The notes beneath the pieces were generated by a model. That model had not been told where the DNA came from and searched no databases. It saw only the letters and a list, made by a program, of their open reading frames with translations. 64,000 nucleotides of DNA from positions 6,921,495-6,985,494 of the forward strand of contig JACBWW010000040.1 of assembly GCA_020086605.1 (NCBI GenBank), written 5' to 3'. How positions within the stretch are numbered: position 1 is the first letter of the stretch; the number at the start of each line of letters is the position of its first letter. Origin of the DNA: Lanius collurio. Taxonomy: Eukaryota > Chordata > Aves > Passeriformes > Laniidae. Below are positions 60,701 to 64,000 of the stretch, one piece after another. The translations under genes were made by a program, and so were the position numbers.

Positions 60701-60844
60701 CTTTTGGGGTGCCCAGGTGCCATTTTTCGGTCCCCTCTTTGACGGCGCCATCGTGACCGCGAAGCTGCTGCCGAGCCTGATCTGTGCCACGTGCATCAAC
60801 GCCAGCAGAGCTGTCAAGTCCCTCATCCCACTCTACCAGAGCTT
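4705..60844 (+). CDS. RALGAPA2: RALGAPA2, Ral GTPase-activating protein catalytic subunit alpha-2 (37 constitutive coding exons, 3' end outside window)
   Basis: RalGAP alpha-2 pairs with RALGAPB and stimulates GTP hydrolysis by RalA and RalB. Akt phosphorylation inhibits it, which links insulin signalling to Ral-driven vesicle traffic (established for the family). The joined exons read 1818 complete codons without a stop, and every junction keeps phase. The N-terminus [16 protein letters not shown] matches the family start. A long helical region follows, then a Ser-rich linker, then a C-terminal Rap/Ral GAP domain from about residue 1606. The GAP domain has the motif LGND at 1727-1730, and Asn1729 is the asparagine thumb (human N1742 by my recall). 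Thr709 in R-F-R-S-A-T lies in an Akt consensus and corresponds to human T715. Human alpha-2 is about 1873 residues, so roughly 40 C-terminal residues lie beyond 64000. The block [16 protein letters not shown] favours alpha-2 over alpha-1. Confidence 0.96.
6714..6760. repeat. Poly(T) tract, 47 nt
   Basis: Uninterrupted T47 in intron 1, directly followed by aattaagata. It could be the tail of an old minus-strand retrocopy, but no retrotransposon body is recognisable next to it. The length is likely unreliable in an assembly. Confidence 0.95.
9216..9410. repeat. Polypyrimidine array, about 195 bp of C(T)7-9 units
   Basis: Single C residues are separated by runs of mostly 7-9 T, giving a period of about 8-9 bp. 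One strand is entirely pyrimidine over nearly 200 bp. The array produces long poly-Phe and poly-Lys open frames on the two strands, which are not genes. It ends about 230 bp upstream of exon 2. Confidence 0.95.
9638..9748 (+). CDS. RALGAPA2: RALGAPA2 exon 2, residues 36-72
   Basis: It encodes [18 protein letters not shown] and [10 protein letters not shown], a strongly conserved block of the family. Acceptor cttttcag, donor gtaagt. Phase 1 at both ends. Confidence 0.95.
10214..10263 (+). CDS. RALGAPA2: RALGAPA2 exon 3, residues 73-89
   Basis: It encodes [17 protein letters not shown], the conserved continuation of exon 2. Acceptor cttgcag, donor gtaagt. It ends in phase 0. Confidence 0.94.
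10264..17461 (+). other. Intron 3 (7.2 kb), no other gene seen
   Basis: Mostly unremarkable, moderately AT-rich sequence. A GC-richer patch at about 13540-13960 holds a 135-codon open frame with no recognisable similarity and no splice context. No retroelement was recognised. Confidence 0.7.
17462..17519 (+). CDS. RALGAPA2: RALGAPA2 exon 4, residues 90-108
   Basis: It encodes [19 protein letters not shown]. Acceptor tttcctgcag, donor gtaaga. It ends in phase 1. Confidence 0.94.
18762..18805 (+). CDS. RALGAPA2: RALGAPA2 exon 5, residues 109-123
   Basis: It encodes [15 protein letters not shown]. Acceptor ctaatccag, donor gtattg. At 44 nt it is the shortest coding exon. It ends in phase 0. 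Confidence 0.93.
19239..19413 (+). CDS. RALGAPA2: RALGAPA2 exon 6, residues 124-181
   Basis: It encodes [19 protein letters not shown], then [19 protein letters not shown] and a Pro-rich end. Acceptor gcccccgtag, donor gtgagc. The exon is much more GC-rich than its flanks. It ends in phase 1. Confidence 0.94.
19414..20287 (+). other. Intron 6 with possible LTR insertion
   Basis: The middle is occupied by the reverse-oriented LTR-like block described separately. The rest holds nothing recognisable. Confidence 0.6.
19495..19930 (-). mobile_element. Possible LTR fragment of an endogenous retrovirus, reverse orientation
   Basis: Read on the minus strand, this block of intron 6 carries an AATAAA signal (plus-strand tttatt at 19533-19538) in the context ccttaaaataaac, preceded by several hundred bases unlike the flanking intron. 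That arrangement resembles an LTR with its polyadenylation signal. No internal retroviral genes, primer-binding site or clear target-site duplication were found. A 134-codon minus-strand open frame here is probably fortuitous. Confidence 0.35.
20288..20403 (+). CDS. RALGAPA2: RALGAPA2 exon 7, residues 182-220
   Basis: It encodes [19 protein letters not shown], then [20 protein letters not shown]. Acceptor gattttag, donor gtgagg. It ends in phase 0. Confidence 0.95.
20404..21605 (+). other. Intron 7 (1.2 kb), AT-rich
   Basis: AT-rich sequence, especially 20640-21060. No repeat family or gene recognised. Confidence 0.7.
21606..21744 (+). CDS. RALGAPA2: RALGAPA2 exon 8, residues 221-266
   Basis: It encodes [20 protein letters not shown], then [20 protein letters not shown] and LYKPVL, near-identical to the mammalian protein as I recall it. 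Acceptor ctgacaaag has a weak pyrimidine tract. Donor gtaagt. Confidence 0.95.
22152..22351 (+). CDS. RALGAPA2: RALGAPA2 exon 9, residues 267-333
   Basis: It encodes [20 protein letters not shown], then [20 protein letters not shown] and EKKYL. Acceptor tcccaccag, donor gtgggc. It ends in phase 0. Confidence 0.95.
22352..23422 (+). other. Intron 9, ending in a minisatellite
   Basis: The first 850 bases are ordinary. The last 190 are a G-rich tandem array that runs directly into exon 10. Confidence 0.85.
23232..23422. repeat. Minisatellite, 19-22 bp units, spanning the exon 10 splice acceptor
   Basis: Two 22-bp units (gtggtgggggctgctgyggccg) are followed by 19-21 bp units of ggggtgtgctgtgacagtc. 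Complete or near-complete copies start at 23281, 23312, 23331, 23362, 23381 and 23402, with two truncated ones between. The final unit, ggggtgtgctgtgccgtgcag, supplies the AG of the exon 10 acceptor. Several complete units carry their own CAG. Confidence 0.9.
23423..23650 (+). CDS. RALGAPA2: RALGAPA2 exon 10, residues 334-409
   Basis: It encodes [15 protein letters not shown], then a Ser-rich stretch [18 protein letters not shown], then [20 protein letters not shown]. The C-terminal part is highly conserved. The acceptor lies inside a minisatellite and lacks a normal pyrimidine tract. Donor gtccgt. Phase 0 at both ends, so skipping would keep frame. Confidence 0.94.
23909..24074 (+). CDS. RALGAPA2: RALGAPA2 exon 11, residues 410-464
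   Basis: It encodes [20 protein letters not shown], then [18 protein letters not shown] and a divergent acidic end. Acceptor cgtttcag, donor gtaaac. It ends in phase 1. Confidence 0.94.
24917..25044 (+). CDS. RALGAPA2: RALGAPA2 exon 12, residues 465-507 (acceptor shifted 10 nt)
   Basis: It encodes [20 protein letters not shown], then [18 protein letters not shown]. The Arg/Ser block is a likely Akt-type phosphorylation region. Two AGs are available, ending at 24906 and 24916. Only the second keeps frame with exon 11. The sequence after the first AG resembles the human exon start but appears to have one extra T. Donor gtgcgc. It ends in phase 0. Confidence 0.85.
25621..25769 (+). CDS. RALGAPA2: RALGAPA2 exon 13, residues 508-556
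   Basis: It encodes [20 protein letters not shown], then [20 protein letters not shown] and MELSMNRKT. Acceptor tgttgaag, donor gtaaga. It ends in phase 2 (ACA TG|G). Confidence 0.95.
25944..26055 (+). CDS. RALGAPA2: RALGAPA2 exon 14, residues 557-594
   Basis: It encodes [20 protein letters not shown], then [11 protein letters not shown]. Acceptor ttggatcag, donor gtgagt. It ends in phase 0. Confidence 0.95.
26754..26991 (+). CDS. RALGAPA2: RALGAPA2 exon 15, residues 595-673
   Basis: It encodes [20 protein letters not shown], then [20 protein letters not shown] and [20 protein letters not shown], one of the best conserved blocks of the gene. Acceptor cttccctcag, donor gttagt. It ends in phase 1. 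Confidence 0.96.
27489..27653 (+). CDS. RALGAPA2: RALGAPA2 exon 16, residues 674-728, Akt-site exon
   Basis: It encodes [20 protein letters not shown], then [20 protein letters not shown]. Thr709 in R-F-R-S-A-T fits the Akt consensus R-x-R-x-x-S/T and matches human T715, the reported Akt2 target. Acceptor gtcctaag, donor gttaga. It ends in phase 1. Confidence 0.95.
28778..28918 (+). CDS. RALGAPA2: Candidate optional cassette exon (exon 17), 47 codons
   Basis: It lies between exons 16 and 18. After acceptor ttcccctgtaag and before donor gtactg, a 141-nt stretch stays open in the phase set by exon 16 (1-1). It encodes [20 protein letters not shown], then [20 protein letters not shown] and SCSHRLS. 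The text looks protein-like, rich in Ser and Leu. It is absent from the human reference alpha-2 protein as I recall it, so it may be an isoform-specific exon. Its inclusion keeps the frame. Confidence 0.65.
30209..30346 (+). CDS. RALGAPA2: RALGAPA2 exon 18, residues 729-774
   Basis: It encodes [18 protein letters not shown], then [20 protein letters not shown]. The R-S-S-S-T-S-D motif is conserved; the rest is divergent. Acceptor aatcagcag, donor gtaatt. Symmetric phase 1. Confidence 0.92.
30872..30954 (+). CDS. RALGAPA2: RALGAPA2 exon 19, residues 775-802
   Basis: It encodes [20 protein letters not shown], then AKEHEAEQ. Only VQENKG and the H-E end recall the human protein. Acceptor aacttctag, donor gtaaga. 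It ends in phase 0. Confidence 0.88.
31758..31842 (+). CDS. RALGAPA2: RALGAPA2 exon 20, residues 803-830
   Basis: It encodes [20 protein letters not shown], then GYYREREN. It aligns with the human block containing RRSSSPAELDLKDDLQQ. Acceptor tctctgcag, donor gtgagt. It ends in phase 1. Confidence 0.9.
31990..32169 (+). CDS. RALGAPA2: RALGAPA2 exon 21, residues 831-890
   Basis: It encodes [20 protein letters not shown], an acidic middle, then [15 protein letters not shown]. The ends are conserved and the middle is not. GC-rich, with acceptor gccacag and donor gtactg. It ends in phase 1. Confidence 0.9.
32170..33995 (+). other. Intron 21 (1.8 kb)
   Basis: It contains the 63-nt candidate cassette and an A12 tract near 33619-33630. 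Nothing else is recognisable. Confidence 0.7.
32738..32800 (+). CDS. RALGAPA2: Candidate optional cassette exon, 21 codons (low confidence)
   Basis: It lies between exons 21 and 22. Acceptor tctgtgctttag and donor gtaagg bracket 63 nt that are open in the phase set by exon 21 (1-1). The peptide would be [20 protein letters not shown] plus Arg. The splice sites are good and the phase fits, but the peptide is short and compositionally odd and I recall no homologue. Confidence 0.35.
33996..34189 (+). CDS. RALGAPA2: RALGAPA2 exon 22, residues 891-955
   Basis: It encodes [20 protein letters not shown], then [20 protein letters not shown] and [18 protein letters not shown]. Very strongly conserved. 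Acceptor aaattgacag, donor gtatgt. It ends in phase 0. Confidence 0.96.
34637..34735 (+). CDS. RALGAPA2: RALGAPA2 exon 23, residues 956-988
   Basis: It encodes [20 protein letters not shown], then [13 protein letters not shown]. Acceptor atcctttag, donor gttagt. Phase 0 at both ends. Confidence 0.96.
34984..35139 (+). CDS. RALGAPA2: RALGAPA2 exon 24, residues 989-1040
   Basis: It encodes [20 protein letters not shown], then [20 protein letters not shown]. Acceptor ttgttgcag, donor gtagga. Phase 0 at both ends. Confidence 0.96.
35140..42323 (+). other. Intron 24 (7.2 kb)
   Basis: A long intron without a second gene. GC-richer patches lie at 40580-40700 and 40790-41110. An AT-rich stretch at 39770-40370 with many homeobox-like TAAT cores is listed separately. 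No retroelement was recognised. Confidence 0.75.
39770..40370. promoter_or_regulatory. Candidate conserved noncoding regulatory stretch in intron 24
   Basis: About 600 bp, AT-rich but not simple repeat, with many TAAT/ATTA cores, a palindromic tccatggccatc and no open frame. The texture is that of a conserved enhancer rather than decayed transposon. RALGAPA2 neighbours the developmental gene INSM1 in mammals, which makes an embedded enhancer plausible. This is inference only. Confidence 0.3.
42324..42452 (+). CDS. RALGAPA2: RALGAPA2 exon 25, residues 1041-1083
   Basis: It encodes [20 protein letters not shown], then [20 protein letters not shown]. Acceptor tctcttgcag, donor gtgagc. Phase 0 at both ends. 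Confidence 0.95.
42453..43299 (+). other. Intron 25 (0.85 kb), nothing further recognised
   Basis: Ordinary intron sequence. Open frames on both strands have no recognisable similarity. Confidence 0.7.
43300..43428 (+). CDS. RALGAPA2: RALGAPA2 exon 26, residues 1084-1126
   Basis: It encodes [20 protein letters not shown], then [15 protein letters not shown]. Acceptor cttctccag, donor gtaagg. Phase 0 at both ends. Confidence 0.94.
43972..44030 (+). CDS. RALGAPA2: RALGAPA2 exon 27, residues 1127-1145
   Basis: It encodes [19 protein letters not shown]. Acceptor gttattttag, donor gtaaaa. It ends in phase 2. Confidence 0.94.
44060..44116 (-). mobile_element. CR1 LINE remnant, reverse orientation
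   Basis: The plus strand reads atcatagaattggttaggtt followed by ggaaaagatcttta and caagtccaacc. This is the reverse complement of the diagnostic CR1 3' end. Only about 57 bp are recognisable. It lies in intron 27, just after exon 27. Confidence 0.7.
44274..44295. repeat. T-rich tract before exon 28
   Basis: A run of T broken once by CC, about 60 bp upstream of exon 28. It extends the pyrimidine tract of that acceptor. Confidence 0.9.
44358..44466 (+). CDS. RALGAPA2: RALGAPA2 exon 28, residues 1146-1182
   Basis: It encodes [20 protein letters not shown], then [17 protein letters not shown]. Acceptor ttccacaaag, donor gtattg. It ends in phase 0. Confidence 0.95.
44822..44932 (+). CDS. RALGAPA2: RALGAPA2 exon 29, residues 1183-1219
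   Basis: It encodes [20 protein letters not shown], then [17 protein letters not shown]. Acceptor ttcttccag, donor gtacgt. Phase 0. Confidence 0.95.
45267..45335 (+). CDS. RALGAPA2: RALGAPA2 exon 30, residues 1220-1242
   Basis: It encodes [20 protein letters not shown] plus DKK. Acceptor tggctgtag, donor gtgcgt. Phase 0. Confidence 0.95.
45505..45642 (+). CDS. RALGAPA2: RALGAPA2 exon 31, residues 1243-1288
   Basis: It encodes [20 protein letters not shown], then [16 protein letters not shown]. Acceptor tgttcag, donor gtgagt. Phase 0. Confidence 0.95.
46102..46285 (+). CDS. RALGAPA2: RALGAPA2 exon 32, residues 1289-1349
   Basis: It encodes [20 protein letters not shown], then [17 protein letters not shown] and LGNLLTVAE. 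Acceptor tccccacag, donor gtaagg. It ends in phase 1. Confidence 0.95.
47042..47810 (+). CDS. RALGAPA2: RALGAPA2 exon 33 (769 nt), residues 1350-1605
   Basis: This is by far the longest exon. It encodes [80 protein letters not shown] and ends [18 protein letters not shown]. The conserved blocks flank a variable, GC-rich acidic and Pro-rich middle (about residues 1473-1585). It leads into the GAP domain. Acceptor gatcctttcag, donor gtagga. It ends in phase 2. Confidence 0.96.
48085..48156 (+). CDS. RALGAPA2: RALGAPA2 exon 34, residues 1606-1629, start of GAP domain
   Basis: It encodes [20 protein letters not shown], then DSRQ. Acceptor tactttcag, donor gtaggt. It ends in phase 2. Confidence 0.95.
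49127..49250 (+). CDS. RALGAPA2: RALGAPA2 exon 35, residues 1630-1671, GAP domain
   Basis: It encodes [20 protein letters not shown], then [20 protein letters not shown]. Acceptor catggcag, donor gtaaca. It ends in phase 0. Confidence 0.96.
50033..50188 (+). CDS. RALGAPA2: RALGAPA2 exon 36, residues 1672-1723, GAP domain
   Basis: It encodes [20 protein letters not shown], then [20 protein letters not shown]. The central GAP fold is strongly conserved. Acceptor ctccttcag, donor gtaaag. Phase 0. Confidence 0.96.
51255..51565 (-). mobile_element. Possible ancient, decayed CR1/L3-like remnant
   Basis: Blocks such as aatttaatcccattgattct and taatcttcccttgtaagtcc resemble, from memory, the reverse complement of the 3' part of old amniote CR1/L3 copies. 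Divergence is high and no boundaries are visible. It lies within intron 36. Confidence 0.35.
52841..52869. repeat. T-rich tract in intron 36
   Basis: Twenty-nine bases of T broken by one G. Simple sequence. Confidence 0.9.
56280..56480. promoter_or_regulatory. Candidate conserved noncoding element just before exon 37
   Basis: AT-rich, non-repetitive, with the palindrome cttaattaag at 56357-56366 and several TAAT cores. No open frame. It lies 90-290 bp upstream of exon 37, so it could be a splicing or transcriptional control region. Confidence 0.25.
56568..56726 (+). CDS. RALGAPA2: RALGAPA2 exon 37, residues 1724-1776, asparagine-thumb exon
   Basis: It encodes [20 protein letters not shown], then [20 protein letters not shown] and [13 protein letters not shown]. 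Asn1729 in L-G-N-D is the catalytic asparagine thumb of the Rap/Ral GAP family. In human alpha-2 the matching N1742K change abolishes activity. The residue is intact. Acceptor ctgttgcag, donor gtacgt. Confidence 0.97.
56727..60716 (+). other. Intron 37 (4.0 kb)
   Basis: It contains a candidate regulatory stretch (57940-58520) and a GC-rich patch at 58840-59100. No second gene was recognised. Confidence 0.75.
57940..58520. promoter_or_regulatory. Candidate enhancer-like element in intron 37
   Basis: AT-rich, complex sequence with an RFX-type half-site ccatggcaac (58003-58012), a second ttggcaac (58197-58204) and a homeobox-type gattaattaagc (58236-58247). No open frame and no transposon similarity. 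Regulatory function is inferred. Confidence 0.3.
60717..60844 (+). CDS. RALGAPA2: RALGAPA2 exon 38, residues 1777-1818, end of GAP core
   Basis: It encodes [20 protein letters not shown], then [20 protein letters not shown] and QS. This sequence separates alpha-2 from alpha-1. It ends in phase 2 (AGC TT|). The donor GTATCCTTTC is the U12-type consensus. The following exon, expected to start with a Tyr-Glu-Glu-Arg block, is not in the window. Confidence 0.93.
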
Positions 60845-63800
60845 GTATCCTTTCTCCACGGGGCAAGGCTCCCCTTGGCACGGTTCTCACTTGAAGCATC
60901 GTCCTGCACAGAGGTAGGCTGGGATGAAAATCCTTCCTGTTTCCTGATTTTACTGGCAAAGGTCAGAGCTTTCTTTGCGTCGGCTCGAGGCTCTCCGCGG
61001 TTCGCGCGCAGCTGCGATGCGGCGTTTTAGACCTGAAATGGTGACATCGCGGGAGCCTCTCACCAGCAGCTTCCGTCTCGCTGCCAGTGGGCCTGAGCTT
61101 AGTGCTGAGTGAGCTTTGAACTGGGAGTAATGGTAACTCCCAGGTTTCTCTGACACCAATGGAAGTTGTGGACTGTGTATGTTGGGCTGATAGCCAGAGC
61201 TCAGCCATGCTCTTATCCTATCCAATTAACTTGGACTCATTACGTTAATAAGGCAGATGGGATTCGTCCTCAGATAGGGATGTTTCAGGTACCAAATTCC
61301 AGTTTCATTTCAGCCATGTCTGTTTGGGCATTTTCAGGACCTGTTTTCCACCAGTGGCTGGAGGATGTGCTTCCCTGGGACAGGAGCTGTGACGGTGCGC
61401 TGTGGTTCTTGGGTGCTGCACAGACCCACAGTGTCAGCACTGGTTTGCAGCCATTCCAGGCTCTTCTCATAATGCCTTCATGCATCTTTGGCTTGTTTTG
61501 CCATCACGTCACTTTTCCTCAGGACAAGCACTTGCTGTACTTTGCTTCTCTGGGGAGCTTTTCATTTGAGTATTTTCGTAATCACATGACTTCAAGAGAG
61601 AGTTTGCGAAACATTTTGATCTTTGAAAGAACACCGAGGAATTAGTTTGAGATGCACATTTTTAGAACGCATACTATCCCCAAAGCTGGGGATTTTTAAA
61701 GGCTAAGTTTTATCCAGGATACTTTGCAAAAGGAACGATCAGAAATTAAAAGTAGCATTGTGGTTAAGTAGATTTGTGTTAATAACAAATTGCTTAGTCA
61801 TTGCAAAGCAGAGGCAGTTGGTGGTGGTTGTGCAAACTGTGGCAGTGCCTGGCAGGTGAGTCAAGACTCATCGTGTTCTCTTCTGTTTCTTGAGAGAAAT
61901 CTAACAGATCCCTGAAACTGTGCTGTGCAGAATTTAGCTTAATCTGTCTGTTTCTTGGTGTTAAATACTAAAGCAACAGTGTGTTAAGATGGACATAAGT
62001 AGCAGCAGTTACAAGAACAGAGCTCTCCCAGCCGGAGTCCTCCCATTTTTTGACGCTGAGCATTTTATGAGTGAGCAGCACTCACCAGCTGGCTGGGCTC
62101 CTGCTTTCCAAGGGGGTGTCCCTGAGGGTCCCTGTGTGTCCCTGGGGTGACAGAGCAGCACAGACCCCACAGCACAGGGCACTGCTCTGCACAGGGCTGA
62201 GGCAGCATCTGTCCCCACATTCTTTTCCGCCTCTTTTTGCGTCTGCTTTTGCGCCAGTGCTGTCCGTAGTGAATCAACCGCCGCTTGTCTGTCTGATAAA
62301 TGGAAGTGGATTGAGAAACTCCTGAAGTGGGACAAAGGGGATGTGGGGGGCAGATCCCATCGGGGTGATACTGGAGCAGGAGGGAAAGCTATCTGTAACT
62401 CATTCTGCAGACAGCAGAGGCTCTGAGATAGGCTAAAGCCAGCAGGTGCAACGTGGGTGCCTGGATGTGTAAAGGTGATGCCTGGGCCTGTCCAGTGCAG
62501 CTCCCAAAGGGTGTGAGTGGCTCGGGTCCTGTGTTTGCTGTGCCAGCTGCTGCGAGGAGGAGGACAGGAGGGAAGCAGACCCAGCAGTGCAAACAGTAAA
62601 TGAAAGTGCCTTTATCAGACTGGAGATGGAAATAACTCAAAAAAATGTCAGCGGGACAGAGAAGTAGAAAGCAATGATCCTGGCAGGGTAAGGGATGATG
62701 TTTGGCACATGCTAATTGTAACTGTAGTTGGGATGAGGGCTGCAGGCTGGAGTGAGGCAGAGCTGAGGAGGATCGGTCTGCAGCTTCTCTTTGGCACGTG
62801 GGGCATGTTGAGAGGGAACACCCCTGCTAAGGGCCAGTAGCTGAAGATGTTTTGGCTTTGGTGTGGTTAGAAATGGATCAAACCCTTGTGTCAGCAGTTC
62901 AGTGGTGATAAGGTGCTCGGGCTGGAGCGGTGGCTGGGTGTGAAGTACCTGCAGGGCTCTGCTCCAGACGGAGTGCAGCCCTCGCTGCTGCCCTGCGTGC
63001 TGGGGAGCCGGGGCAGCGCCTTGCCAGCAGTGACAGCTGAAGTCACTTGTTGGAAAGTCTGTAAACTCCCGGCTACAGCTGCACTTGTCAGGGGCTGTAA
63101 GGGAAGTGTAATCAGCCACAGAGATTAATTTGCATCTCAATTAGGAAAGAGTCAGGAGGAAGCTGTAGGGTCTGTTGCTGGAAGGTTGTGGAAGAAATCT
63201 CATCAGGCACAAAAGGCTCCCGACTTGGTGCTCCAGCGAGTGGAGGACAATATCCGAGTCCGGTTTCCATGGGGACCGGGACCGCAGAGCCGCGGGAGCA
63301 TCTCGCTGCCTGCATCCGCTTGGTCACAATGACACAAATTCCACCGTCGTGCCCAAATACAGTTTTCTGTTGGAAATCTCTTTGAAAATGAAGCAAGTAA
63401 CTATGGCAGACCACATCAGACTTTTTAAGATCTCTTTTCTTATGTTCATGTAACGCTTTTGGTTTTAAGGAATTCATTAGGGCATGAGGTTCATTAAAAA
63501 GCAATTAACTGTATTTATACCTCAGTTTAGAGCTGTTCTGGCTGCAGGTTCTTTGTGTCCATCAAAGGGTACACGATGGCAACGTGCAGGAGCTGGCCCA
63601 GGGTGGTGCAAGCACAGCTCAGTTGTCCGTGGAACAGAGCTGCTGCTGCCGCAGCGCTTCCATGGGCAGGGGTGATTGTGCATCAGTTTATGTTCCAAAT
63701 TCCCATTTTATTCCTCCTTGGTGCCGTGGAGCACTGAGGCTGAGCGGCTGCAGGCCGTGCTAATTGGGACTCTTGCCATCCTTGAGTAACTGCTGAGCAT

Positions 63801-64000
63801 GAGGCAGTGTGTTCCAGCAGCCTCTCCAGGCTGCTTTTTCAGGCAGTAACTGACTTTAAATATGACTGGCACTTATAAAAATCATAAGTAATAAGGTGGC
63901 TTAAATTTTACAAGAACACGAAATAATATTTAAGCTCACTACAGTTGTTGTATTGAAAGGAATATATTTGTGCAGGTTTTTGAGTGCATCTGAGCCTCCT
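60845..64000 (+). other. Intron 38, U12-type, incomplete
   Basis: At least 3.15 kb of intron runs to the window edge. I found no sequence that could encode the expected C-terminal end of RALGAPA2 and no U12 acceptor with branch site that fits. Open frames here show no recognisable similarity. Confidence 0.75.

Noticed and set aside
1..64000. RALGAPA1 instead of RALGAPA2
   Set aside because: Exon 38 and the linker exons match alpha-2 as I remember the two paralogues; alpha-1 differs after DGAIV.
1..64000. A new multi-gene or defence-type system
   Set aside because: All well-supported coding sequence belongs to one animal gene; nothing operon-like is present.

Overview
The window is vertebrate nuclear DNA, most likely avian. 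It has one gene split into many short exons with GT-AG introns. It also has a CR1 retroelement 3' end with its typical tail (4139-4346), a second small CR1 remnant (44060-44116) and long T-rich simple repeats. The bird call rests on the CR1 copies and the rather compact introns. A songbird is possible but not shown.

One gene fills almost the whole plus strand: RALGAPA2, the catalytic alpha-2 subunit of the Ral GTPase-activating complex (RalGAP2). I traced 37 constitutive coding exons from the ATG at 4705 to 60844 by reading conserved protein blocks and matching every splice phase. Joined, they give 5456 coding bases, or 1818 complete codons. Only the last stretch of about 40 residues and the 3' UTR lie beyond position 64000. 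The choice of alpha-2 over alpha-1 rests on the C-terminal block [19 protein letters not shown] in exon 38.

Layout: 1-4.1 kb is upstream DNA with no gene I can support. A CR1 copy at 4.1-4.35 kb is followed by a CpG-rich promoter with a perfect CRE, GC boxes and a 50-bp duplication. Exon 1 starts at 4705. Intron 1 (4.8 kb) holds a T47 tract and a roughly 195-bp C(T)8 array. Exons 2-16 (9.6-27.7 kb) encode the helical N-terminal half and the Akt-type phosphosite cluster. Exons 17-21 (28.8-32.2 kb) encode a variable Ser-rich linker with one or two optional in-frame cassette exons. Exons 22-33 (34-47.8 kb) encode the middle, and exons 34-38 (48.1-60.8 kb) encode the Rap/Ral GAP domain with its asparagine thumb. 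Introns 24, 36 and 37 are long and carry AT-rich, homeobox-site-rich stretches that look like noncoding regulatory DNA.

I found no bacterial-type operon, CRISPR array, tRNA or rRNA, and no new multi-gene system. The observations most worth checking are a minisatellite that has taken over the splice acceptor of exon 10, an apparent extra base at the start of exon 12 that a shifted acceptor would rescue, an unreported-looking 47-codon cassette exon plus a second 21-codon candidate, and a textbook U12-type donor after exon 38.
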